Shown here piece by piece: positions 51,801 through 61,149 of a stretch of DNA of 64,000 nt. This DNA comes from Diadophis punctatus similis (Eukaryota > Chordata > Lepidosauria > Squamata > Dipsadidae): NCBI GenBank assembly GCA_023053685.1, contig JALIGW010000001.1:48341859-48405858 (forward strand), read 5' to 3'. How positions within the stretch are numbered: position 1 is the first letter of the stretch; the number at the start of each line of letters is the position of its first letter. A model generated the notes under the pieces. It saw nothing but the letters and a program-made list of their open reading frames with translations. It made no database searches and was not told the DNA's origin. Both the position numbers and the translations under genes were made by a program.

Positions 51801-54800
51801 AGGATTGGAAATTGTGGGGATCTTGAGATACACTCCCGGGATTGATTAAATATTGTTAATATTTGGCGGTCTTAATAATCCTCCACATTTAGAATATTGA
51901 AGTTATGGTGGAATAATGATCAATTTTTAAAATATTAAATAATAGTATTTATTAGGGGATAACAAATACATGGCTCAAAGAAATGTTATTTATGTTTAAA
52001 TGAATTAATGGGAAAATGATAAAGGATTATGAAAAAGAGTAGTATTGTTGAAGTTAGAAAATTAGGACTACACATACTGATTTGTATTATTATTGTTAAA
52101 GTTGTTTAAAAAAGATTGGACCCAGTCAATGCACTGTCCACAAAATATGTATGTTTATATGGAAAAAAATTAAACATTTGTTTAAAAAAAAGTGCTGTAA
52201 AGCGATACTAAGTGCTACTGCTACTGCTAAAGCTATTGGTCTTATAATGATTATTTGCTTTTCAGTTGACTCAGTGATGTACTTGCATAACCAAATTCAT
52301 GAGAACAGTATCTCACCATTCAGTCAGTATCCCAATTACATTGACTGAAGGTATTCACATATATGAGTTGCGTGCCTTTTGTAATAAACATCAAGCATTG
52401 ACCGTGTACTTGGCAATACCTCTAGAAAAGAGTTTATTGATACAATGTATCATGAGAGACAAAGGACGTTCCATATGTTATGAATATCATAAAAAGCTTA
52501 CCTTTAATTCCTAGGTCACAGTTAAATGTCTGGGAAGATGTTGAGCACCAAGCTCATCATATTATTATTTCTTATAGACTCAGAGATTTAAGAACCCCAT
52601 TCCCCCAGTTAATTTTTTTTTTTTGGTTAAATTTATATTATTTTTGTTCAAAAAGTAAAGGTAACATGCATATTGTTCTCTTGTAATTTTTTTCCCCATA
52701 ACAATCCTGTGAAGCAGGTTGGGCTGACTGGTTCAAAGCCACTTACCTTTAGTTCTTTCTCATTTTGGAACAAATCACAATGCCAGAAGGAGCCTAGGAC
52801 AAATATCAAGGGACTACAAGAAACTAGGCAGGAAAGCAAAACCATTTGGAGCAAAGATGATGTTTCCATCGATAAATCCAGCTAAAGGTTTTAGCCTAAA
52901 GAAGGAATGAAAGATTCTAGAGGTGAACTGCTGGCTGGAAGAACATTGTCATCATGAAAACGTGAACCATATACAGGAAGGCCTGCATCTTGCAAAGACT
53001 GGGAAGAGTGGAAGAGAGCTTTAATTTAAGCTTGGAGAAGGGAGGTCTAAGGAAAGACATGATACTTGAGGACTGTCACAGGAAGGAGAATGTGAATTTA
53101 TTCTTCTTAGTGCCCGAAGGTAGGTCAAGAATCAGTGAGTGGAAGTTTTTACTAATTTGGAATAAATATTTTGGAGATTCAAACTGGAAATAAGGAGGAA
53201 TTTCCTGATCACCTGACTCCTGGAATCCGGGAGTGCTCTATCTCTTGCGGTTTTCAAAGAAAGGTTGGACAGCTATTTATCTGGAATAGTCTGAGGATTC
53301 CTGGCCTAGGCTATAGGTTGAACAAGAAGACTTCCAAGGTAACTGCCAAACATTTGATAAATCATCTAGTGTACCCTTTGATTGAGCGTCGATTTGAATC
53401 TCCCTGGGACCTGTCCTTCACCTTAACCACTATACCCTACGATAGATGAGAAAATAGATTTATTACATCATATAATAACTCTAGAACAGGGGTGGCCAAA
53501 CTATGGTTCTTTGAGGACCTGTGGACTTCAACTCCCAGAATTGCTGAGCTAGCCATGCATGCATGGCTGGCTCAGGAATTCTGGGAGTTGAAGTCCACAG
53601 GTCCTCAAAGAACCATAGTTTGGCCACCCCTGCTCTAGAACTTAAGTGAATATGTTTGAGTTTTCCATGGTCCCTTTCTAATATAAACTTTATATTAACA
53701 ATATTATTCTCATAGTCAAGTTGCCCTTTTTTCTTTAATTTAGGAAAAGATCTAAATTGATGCAAGCTGGTGATAGGCACTTAGATTTTGGGCCAGGGTA
53801 ACTGTCAGGTTCCTCCCCACCCAAGTCTTGATATAATGCTTCATCATGGCAGGGGATGTTCCTGAAGGTTGAGCCACAAACATTGGGACCTTCTGCAAGG
53901 AGTGCAGTAGGGTCACTCAAGACCCGAAAGGCTGCCCAGATAAAGAAGCAAGCACCTATATTGAGGAGCAGCAATATTTTAAAAAAAATGCTAGAGGCAG
54001 ATTATTACTTTCATGACAATAGAAAAGAAATCAACTCATACAGCATAGGAGAAGGCAGTGGAAAACCACTCCTGTATTTTTACCAAGAAAACCAAACGGA
54101 TAAGCAATGATATTCTCTATGGAAGCAAAAGTTGGACTTTGAAGAAGCAGAATTGGAAGAGTGTTAGTGCTAGTGTTTGAGAAAACTACTGAGAATATTA
54201 TGGACAACCAAGAAAGCAAACAGATTATTGAAGAAATCAACCCAGAGTTCCCACTCAAGGCACAGATGAACAGGCTCAGATTATCCTATGTTGGAGACAA
54301 TATGCAGAGACCCATTTCTCTGGAGAAGACTCTGATGCTGGGAAAAGTCAAAGGAAAGAGAAGAGGGCCAGCAGCAGCAAGGTGGATGGACTCAGTTGAG
54401 TGACAAGGGATGCCGTGTTTGAAGAGCTGAAGGGCCAGGTCTGGGACAGATTGTCAAGGGGGGGGGGGAATCTATACTGTATGTCAGGGATCCCCAAACT
54501 TGGCAACTTTAGGACTTGTGGACTTCAACTCCCAGAATTCTCCAGCCAGCATAGCTGGCTGGAGAATTCTGGAAGTTGAAGTCCACAAGTCTTAAAGTTG
54601 CAAGTTTGAAGACCTCTGCTGTATGTGGTTGCAAAGAGTAATAAAATGACTTGATGACACATAATCAAATTTTCAGGTATCTGTTTATTTTTATTAGAAA
54701 AGGAAAAAAGAGAAGATGAAAAGAAAGAAAGAAAAGAAGAGAAAGAAAGAGAAATCAAGTCCTGTACAGCTTTCTAAAGTAAGTGCACAAACTGAAGGCA

Positions 54801-57800
54801 AATTCTGTGTTTTTCCTCTTCTCAGAATTAGACAGTCTGTGAAAAGTGAATGGAATGACTTTGATTAACTCTTTTCTGTAATTTTCAGATTGTATCTTAC
54901 TACCGTATTATGCTATTTCATGGTTATCTTTTCTTCTTTTGTTTCCTTATATTTTCTTTTCTGGCCTATTTCTCCCAAGTAATCAAGGATGGCATATTTG
55001 AATCTCCGACCCATCCCCTTTTAGCTTTGAAAACTAATTAGCAGTTTAGGAAGTTGGACTTAATCATTAATGATTGACGCAAAGTCCTTCAATGAACTTC
55101 TAAAGTAGAGATTTCAACCCAATTTTGTAAATCCAACTTTGACACTCTAAACCAGTGGTGGCCAACCTTAAGCATACCATGCGCCAATTTTTTCACAGAC
55201 GAGTTAAGATGCGCCGTACAACTCAAGCACGTTTTTACCTTCTTACTTTCACGTTTGGGGTTGTAAAATAAGGATAGGGGTAGGATCTGCTTTGTTTAAG
55301 GGAGGAAAAGGAATAACTCAATCACCCAATTCAATTAATTAATTTACGCCATTTCAAAAGACACATGTTTATTGGAGCACCAATCTTTTGCTCATTTTCT
55401 TTTGCACTGTAATGGATAACAGGAATTTAAGCATAGAAAAGTATAAAACTAAAAAAAGAGTGAAAAAGAACAAATAGATCACAAGTACATACGTCGTATC
55501 ACACAGAATATCAGTTATGTGGAATTTGAATTCTATGTTCGTGTCAAGAAAAAGTAGTGGCGCTCTTCTTTGACAAACCTAATATATATTTAATCTTGAA
55601 TCTGTCTTTCAATCACTCTCAATACAAAACCCACGCTAGTACATTCAATAAAACACTGCTTCAAACTCCACGCCACAATGGCTCACTCAGAACTGACTGA
55701 CCATATCGAACGCTCGCCACGTATTCGCATGTGACTTCAAACACATGATGTGTTGCTAGTGCGCAGTGTTTGCAATCATTTGAGCAGGAACACGCAATGG
55801 CAACACCGATAAAAATATTTGTACGTTTCTAAACCTGCCTAAAGTAACATCTCACAAGTTCCATTCTAAGTTTCAGACTCTGAGAAGTTGAACATTACCG
55901 AAGGCTGTACGAATTGAACTGAGATCACTTTGGTGTTGAAAATATTAAGATGGATTCAGTTATGACACCTATTTAAAAAAAATAAGTAGGCGCAAGGATG
56001 CAATGTGCCACTTGTAATCATCCAATGTGCCACATTTGGCGCATGCACCACGGTTTGGCCACCCCTGCTCTAAACATACCACCAGAATGTCAGAAATAAA
56101 CCAGATTAACACCAAGAAGGCAAGAGTATAATGTCACTTGGTATTAGCTTTGAGCTAATGATTTTATTCCAGTGAAAGTTAACTTAATAATTCTAAACTA
56201 TGGAAATGAGTTAAGGCTAATTATATATATGATAAAAGTACTTCAGCACTTGGTATTTAGATGATGGGAGTAAAATTAACAAATTCAGGCGATACCATAT
56301 TTTCTATATCCTGGACTACAGTTAGATCCCCTGTTTTTTTCTGTCATTTGAACATTGTTTTGGAAAGTTCCAATTCTGTGATCACTGAGAGAGCAGGACC
56401 ATCTAAGTCAGTGATGGTGAACCTATGGCCACAGGTGGTACGCGGAGCCATATCTGAGGGCACACGAGGCGTTGCCCTATGTCAGCTCCAGTGCGCGCAT
56501 GCTGATTTTTGGTCTTCTTTTCAGCCGTTTTTGCTCTCCCCAGGCTTCAGGAAAGCGTCCTGAAGCCTGGGGAGAGCGAAAAACGGCCCAACAGGCCAAC
56601 TGGAAGTTTGGAAACGAATTTCCGGTTGGGCCTTTGGGCTGTTTTTCGCCATCCCCAGGGTTCAGGAAACCCTCCTGAAGCCTGGGGATGGCGAAAAACG
56701 GCCCAACAGGCCTATCGGAAGCTTCAGTGAGGCCTGTGCGCATGTGCGGGGGGGTGGCAGTGCGGGGGGTTGTGTGCATGCGTGGGGGGCAGCGCAGGGG
56801 TTGTGCGCATGCCCGGGGGAGGGCATTGAATCATGGGTGTGGGCACACGCGCATGCACTATTGTGTGCGTGCGCCCGTTTGGCACCCGAGCCAAAAAAGG
56901 TTCGCCATCACTGATCTAAGCTATAGATCAAATTAGCTCTTTTTAAGGAAGGAGAGAGATCTGCTTTTGGAGCGGGAGATCTGATGATAGAATAACCTCC
57001 TAAGATCCTATGGAAATCTGAAATATTTGCCTCTGAAACGTTTGCCTCTGTTATAATGAAACTTGGGGAAGCAAAAAGGTGAAGAATGAAAAGGCTCAAG
57101 ATTACCCTTGTCAACCCTTGTGTTTTGTCCAAAAGTGTGTACGGGAAATTAAGACCAGCAATGGAATATAAGTAGTTCTCTTTGCATCAAACTTAACCCT
57201 GATAACTCCATAGGTATATCCATGTGTTGTTGTTGTTTTTTGGCAACAATATTGAAGTAATTTACCATTATTTCTTTTCAAGTTATTTATTAATATCATA
57301 ATTTTTGTACCACCAAAGTTCATACATTTTGTCATACATACAAAAATTTTCCAGGCTGTGTAACCCTGTTGTTTCCTCATTTTACCCACCCAAGAACTAA
57401 CCAGGTGAGACTTGGGGACTTACATCAACCAAAGTTAATAAGTTCAAGTTCTTCATTTTTTTCCCCAGTGATGCAAAAAAGAGAGAGAAAGAGAAAGAGT
57501 TAAAATGCTGCTCTTTCTCCTTTTTCTTTTTCCTGCTGTTGGGAGCTATCATTGCTTTGCCTAAGGCAGTTTTTCTATGTTCAGATAGAATTAGTTTACC
57601 AAACAACTTAATTATTTGTGAGCAGAAATCATTATTTTTATTGGATCAATTTACATGGCAGAAGGCTTTCTTAATGGTGGCAATATTTGCTAGCACTGTG
57701 TGTTTCAGTATATGGGGCTAATAGGACATCCATGTCAACTTAGTGAACATACAGGTTGGGACTCTGGCTTTATCCAACCCAAAGAAAATAGAGGGGGAAA

Positions 57801-57955
57801 GCTAAAATGTACTTTTTAGTAGATTGTGGCTTTGTGTTACAGTTTCATTCTTTCAAGAAAAGTCATGATCCTATAAATACCATTACTTTGGCTAACTAAG
57901 CCACAGATAAATATAGAGATGATAGATTAGAGATAGATAGACGATGATAGATTAG

Positions 57956-58027
<72 letters not shown>

Positions 58028-58031
58028 GATT

Positions 58032-58077
<46 letters not shown>

Positions 58078-58081
58078 GATA

Positions 58082-58131
<50 letters not shown>

Positions 58132-60283
58132 CATCCTTACTGTTTAATATGCTTTACTTTCCATTTCTCAAATTTATTTGAAATTTGCCTAAGGTCAAGC
58201 AACTAAACAACAAAAATAGCAGGAGGATCTTGTTCCTATGCAAAAAAAAAATTATCTTTCCTCTTTTTTAAGTTGTTTCCTTGGGAACAGTATTCTTTCG
58301 TTTGGGGAACATAGGGTAGCTTTGGTTTCTTGTTCTTTTGATCAAGTTTTATTCAGCACAAATTCACACTTCCTTGTGATTGTTGTGACACTAAAACGGG
58401 AAATATAATTTATAAGTCCTTACTGATGTAATTTAAAATGTACATTTTATTTATAGACCACAATATTGTATTGTTTTAGTATCTCAAAGATAAAAAGAAG
58501 AATCATAACTACAGTATGATCACAGGAAAGAAAATTAAGATGAAAATAAAGAAGAGTAAAAAGGATAAAGAGGTATTTCTGAATATGAAAAACATATTTC
58601 ACATCAATATGTTTAATGTTTAAAACATTTAAACATTTAAAAATGTTTAAAAATGGTGTTACCTGCATTTATAATACATTAGCATTTGGGGTGTTCAGTA
58701 ATTATCCTGAAATATAGATAATTTATTATATGTGTTTCTTATATGTTCCATCTAATATGTTCGAACTTCAACACATTTAAATTTCGAAAATAATGACCTC
58801 TGAAAAATAAAGATCAGTCCTATGTAATAGGGCTACTTCAAAAATAGGCTAGAATATATATGTTTTATAAATTAAAACAACTATTCTAACCTTCAGACAC
58901 ACACAAATTTACAAAACGTTGATGCCACTGAAATTCGATGGGTGAAGCAAAAAGTAGCAGAGGAAAGGCGGCAACACAAGTCCCTTATTACTGAAATATT
59001 GGGTTATGAGCAGTGAGATACGGAATGTGATTTCTAAATCTCCTGTTGGAACAAAATAAAAGAACACAATGGAAATGAGAAAACTAGTCTTCTCAAGGTC
59101 ATATCATGGAATTGGTCAACTTTAGCTACATTAACCTTATGTCCTTTCTTAATTGTTTGACTTGTGAACCATCATATCTTTTTTTATTACCTTAGATTAT
59201 TAAAAATTGTAAGAAATATTTATTTAGAATATCTCTTACACTCTTAACTATGCAGTTCCCACAGTTGTTCCTCCCTTTCATATATAGCTATAAGTGCTGA
59301 CTGCTGTCCTTGTGACTAGAACAGAGGTCTTCAAACTTGGCAACTTTAAGACTTGTGGACTTCAACTCCTAGAATTCTCCAGCCAGCTATGCTGGCTAGA
59401 GAATTCTGGGAGTTGAAGTCCACAAGTCTTAAAGTTGCCAAGTTTGGGAACTCCTGGACTAGAAGAAAGCTAGAGGGGGCAAGGAAAAGGGTACTTTAAC
59501 TCTCTTGCTGCTGAAACTCCACATGAAAGGAACTGAACAGACCTACAGAGGTTCTGCCAAGGTTATCTGGAGACCTCATTATATTGTGTGTATAGAAGCT
59601 TCCCCCAGAGGAATCCCATGCCTTCCAGAGTAGCATTTCTTATCATTATTCTGTGCAGAAGGACAGAAATGGAGGTGTTTTTGCAGAAGAAAAGGTAGAG
59701 AATAGTCATTCCCCTTCCCTTCCGAGGGTGGGGGAGGGAGGCAGGGGCAGGGAGGCCCTTGTTCAAGAGTCAAGGAGCACCCTCTGTTGAAAATGCCATA
59801 TGGCCCACAGAAGTATATGGAATAAGAGCAACTAGTCTTTGGCACAAATTCAGTTTCCCTCCTTTATTAGGAGATGAGATAAAATATACTAAATATCCCA
59901 GAGTTCATTTATTAAATATATGCTGGTTGTATATCATTTCCAGTTTTTAATCTGCAACATTATGTAAGTGCATACAATTTTAGGAATACTAATTTGCCCT
60001 TGCTACCCTAGATGCAAATTCATAGTATGTATTAAAATTTCTTAGCTTAATTTATTCCTTACATGCAGCAGTTGAAACTTAGTTATGTACCTATGAATAA
60101 CTGAACAGCAGAATATTTTGAAAATAGTTAATGGAGGTACAATTTATTGGGAATAGTCTTTGAAAATGGTCTGCAAAATGTATTTTTGATCCCTTAAAAT
60201 TAGGTTTTTAATGAATGCTTTTTTTTTTCCAGCGAGATCGGAACCGAGCAGAACTTCTTGATTTCTTGAACTCTACTTTTTAG
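45476..60283 (+). CDS. Serine/arginine- and lysine-rich protein, alternative C-termini
   Basis: Coding exons 45476-45545, 46604-46750, 49496-49548, 54698-54778 and 58480-58572 join in phase (148 codons). They then continue in phase 0 into either 58897-59016 (39 residues, total 187) or 60233-60283 (16 residues, total 164). The protein has a short charged N-terminus ([13 protein letters not shown]), an RS-type stretch at 25-72 of mostly Ser and Arg, a very basic Lys/Arg segment at 73-117, and the patch [20 protein letters not shown]. Composition suggests a nuclear, RNA- or splicing-associated protein, but I cannot name the family. It lies directly downstream of TRAF5, where human has LINC00467/C1orf97. 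All borders are AG/GT and no frame is broken across seven exons. Confidence 0.8.
46604..46750 (+). CDS. SR/K-rich gene, RS-domain exon
   Basis: Acceptor gtttccttag, donor GCAGAG|gtagga. Encodes [16 protein letters not shown] and then a long Ser/Thr/Arg run. This is the most diagnostic exon of the gene. Confidence 0.85.
46815..47223. mobile_element. hAT-type MITE, CAGTGATGGCGAACC family
   Basis: Ends CAGTGATGGCGAACCTATGG and AAAAGGTTCGCCATCACTG. Perfect 8-bp target duplication ttatatag (46807-46814 and 47224-47231). GC-rich interior, no transposase. Confidence 0.93.
47266..48048. mobile_element. Non-autonomous DNA transposon remnant (CAGGTGGTCCTCC ends)
   Basis: Left end CAGGTGGTCCTCC and right end GGGAGGACTACCT are inverted partners. 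Similar sequence lies around the SINE at 22526-23100. The open frames inside have no family match. Confidence 0.5.
48242..48482. mobile_element. hAT-type MITE (GGGGGTCCCCATCC end)
   Basis: Left end ggggggtccccatcctgtgg and right end ggaaaggttgaggaactctg. Flanks acctaacc and acctaatc match at 7 of 8. Border position is uncertain by a base or two. Confidence 0.6.
48819..48914. repeat. Alternating purine-pyrimidine tract (TG)n(CG)n(CA)n
   Basis: About 36 TG units pass without a phase break into five CG units and then CA units, giving strict alternation for some 95 bases. Classic Z-DNA-prone sequence in an intron of the SR/K-rich gene. Confidence 0.95.
48994..49230 (+). mobile_element. Sauria-type SINE, full length
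   Basis: Starts GAGCCGAGGTGGCGCAGTGG (tRNA-like A box), has TTCAAATCTCATCGGCTC (B-box region) and the CAGATTGTTGGGGGCAATAT block, and ends TATAAGTGCTATTGCTAC. The best-kept copy in the window. Confidence 0.92.
49496..49548 (+). CDS. SR/K-rich gene, basic exon
   Basis: Acceptor atgcttag, donor AAAAAG|gtaaaa. Encodes [18 protein letters not shown] and is in phase with both neighbours. Confidence 0.8.
49811..49983 (+). mobile_element. Sauria-type SINE, left part, split by an insertion
   Basis: Starts gagccctggtggtacagtgg and runs to AGAGAGTGCTGTAAA. The rest of the SINE resumes at 52191. Confidence 0.88.
49984..52190 (+). mobile_element. L1-derived, ORF1-only element inserted in a SINE
   Basis: Exact 11-bp target duplication AGTGCTGTAAA (49973-49983 and 52191-52201) and a terminal A-run. 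Starts (a)gagacttccggttgacgttg, like the 5' end of the 31313 element. Contains an ORF1 N-terminal frame at 51111-51452 and no reverse transcriptase. It is in an intron of the SR/K-rich gene. Confidence 0.83.
51111..51452 (+). pseudogene. L1 ORF1 N-terminal coiled-coil remnant
   Basis: A 113-codon frame, [20 protein letters not shown] and a Glu/Lys-rich coiled-coil-like stretch, interrupted by a run of 14 G (glycines). The RNA-binding and C-terminal domains of ORF1 are not recognisable downstream. Confidence 0.55.
52191..52242 (+). mobile_element. Sauria-type SINE, right part
   Basis: Begins with the duplicated AGTGCTGTAAA and continues with the SINE tail (gcgatactaagtgctactgc). It belongs to the copy at 49811-49983. 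Confidence 0.85.
53195..53350 (+). mobile_element. CR1 LINE 3'-end fragment, diverged
   Basis: TTTTCAAAGAAAGGTTGGAC and GGTTGAACAAGAAGACTTCC follow the same order as the CR1 end at 14701. Confidence 0.5.
53487..53632. mobile_element. hAT-type hairpin MITE, near-perfect palindrome
   Basis: Ends CAGGGGTGGCCAAACTATGG and its complement; centre CATGCATGCATGG. Perfect 8-bp target duplication ctctagaa (53479-53486 and 53633-53640). 146 bp. Confidence 0.95.
53990..54665 (+). mobile_element. Bov-B/RTE LINE 3' end
   Basis: Encodes the ORF end [20 protein letters not shown], preceded by GAAGAAATCAACCCAGAGTT. It ends in the Bov-B-like terminus gcaaagagtaataaaatgac then ttgatgacacataatc. Interrupted at 54485-54618 by a hAT MITE. 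Confidence 0.8.
54485..54618. mobile_element. hAT-type hairpin MITE nested in Bov-B
   Basis: Ends CAGGGATCCCCAAACTTGGC and AAGTTTGAAGACCTCTG. Perfect 8-bp target duplication ctgtatgt (54477-54484 and 54619-54626). Confidence 0.93.
54698..54778 (+). CDS. SR/K-rich gene, lysine-rich exon
   Basis: A 27-codon exon, [20 protein letters not shown] then SPVQLSK, donor TCTAAA|gtaagt, phase 0. Purine-rich low-complexity DNA, but flanked by good splice sites. Confidence 0.78.
55153..56067. mobile_element. hAT-type non-autonomous element, 915 bp
   Basis: Ends CAGTGGTGGCCAACCTTAAG and GGTTTGGCCACCCCTG, with a perfect 8-bp target duplication ctctaaac (55145-55152 and 56068-56075). No transposase frame. 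Confidence 0.9.
56409..56913. mobile_element. hAT-type MITE, CAGTGATGGCGAACC family
   Basis: Ends CAGTGATGGTGAACCTATGG and AAAAAGGTTCGCCATCACTG. Flanks atctaagt and atctaagc match at 7 of 8. The interior holds repeated ccccaggcttcaggaaa blocks in both orientations. Confidence 0.88.
57953..58130. repeat. (GATA)n followed by (GA)n, Bkm-like
   Basis: About 120 bases of GATA repeats with minor breaks, then some 46 bases of GA. GATA arrays are the core of the Bkm satellite described in snakes. Confidence 0.96.
58480..58572 (+). CDS. SR/K-rich gene, last shared exon
   Basis: A 31-codon exon, [20 protein letters not shown] to SKKDKE, acceptor tgttttag, donor GAG|gtattt, phase 0. Confidence 0.82.
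58897..59016 (+). CDS. SR/K-rich gene, alternative last exon A
   Basis: Acceptor accttcag, then [20 protein letters not shown] and [19 protein letters not shown] to a TGA. An AATAAA hexamer at 59055-59060 would end this form. The stop codon overlaps a donor-like sequence GAGCA|gtgaga; using it would join exon B in another frame, with a short different tail. Confidence 0.75.
   Translation, partial: THTNLQNVDATEIRWVKQKVAEERRQHKSLITEILGYEQ
59055..59060 (+). terminator. Poly(A) signal for last exon A
   Basis: AATAAA 39 bases after the exon A stop codon. Confidence 0.55.
59322..59456. mobile_element. hAT-type hairpin MITE
   Basis: Ends CAGAGGTCTTCAAACTTGGC and GCCAAGTTTGGGAACTCCTG. Perfect 8-bp target duplication gactagaa (59314-59321 and 59457-59464). 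It lies between the alternative last exons A and B. Confidence 0.94.
60233..60283 (+). CDS. SR/K-rich gene, alternative last exon B
   Basis: Strong acceptor (T-run, then ccag), encoding [16 protein letters not shown] and TAG when joined in phase 0 to 58572. It is followed by a 3'UTR with AATAAA at 61138-61143. Confidence 0.7.
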   Translation, partial: RDRNRAELLDFLNSTF

Positions 60284-61137
60284 TGAAAAAGCTGTTAAAT
60301 GAGGACCAATAAGTCTGTCAGCTTATTCAGTCATCTTGCTCCTTAAAGCACCAAATACAAGCTCAGGGTGAAGCCTGAAAGAACATCTTGATGCATGAGG
60401 AGTTGAAATTGTCCCACTATGAAGATAATTGACAACTCCTTTAAAAAGGGCAAAATAATTGGTGACATTTTATCAACAAAGAGCCATATTGAAGTTGAAA
60501 AGAACGTAACCAAACTAGGACAAAGGCATAATCATTCATTAAAGTGAAAGGATGTGTTGGAATTTCGGCCTACTCTGAATATCCAAATTGCATGCAGAAT
60601 GCAACTTTACCATCTGTTGTCCTTAGTCAATTTTCTGATTAAAGCCAAATAATAGCAGAGAAGTTCTTAAAGAAGAATCAGACCCATGTATATAGATATT
60701 TTTAGTATTGAGAATATTTGCAAACAGCAAAATACCTCTGAGTAGTGTACATTCTCTAAAGCATTGAGTAGATTTTTTAAAATCATTTTCTTTTGTAAAG
60801 TGTTTTCCTTTTAAAGTTAGTAAAAAACACTATAATTTCAGTTTATTTAATGAGGTGCTAGGCATTTCATTTAAAAACTCTGGCGTGGTACAGCTATTAA
60901 ATGAACATTATGAAATTAACTCACTGCCCACTGCTGCTTGGTTTTGTTCTTATTTTGGGTATGATGATCATTGATCAGTATTGTGGCCTTTAGAGAGGCA
61001 TGTATCAGAGTCCACATGAAAATCTCAGTGGGCTACCAATTTCAGTTGAGTGTAATGGTGTGGCTAACAGAGTGCTCAAAAGACTGGTTGTGGTATATAA
61101 CCTCACAGTGTGTGAAGTTTCATTTTGTGAGAAAAAC

Positions 61138-61143
61138 AATAAA
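61138..61143 (+). terminator. Poly(A) signal for last exon B
   Basis: AATAAA about 0.85 kb after the exon B stop. An ATTAAA near 60639 is a possible earlier site. Confidence 0.5.
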
Positions 61144-61149
61144 ACATAC

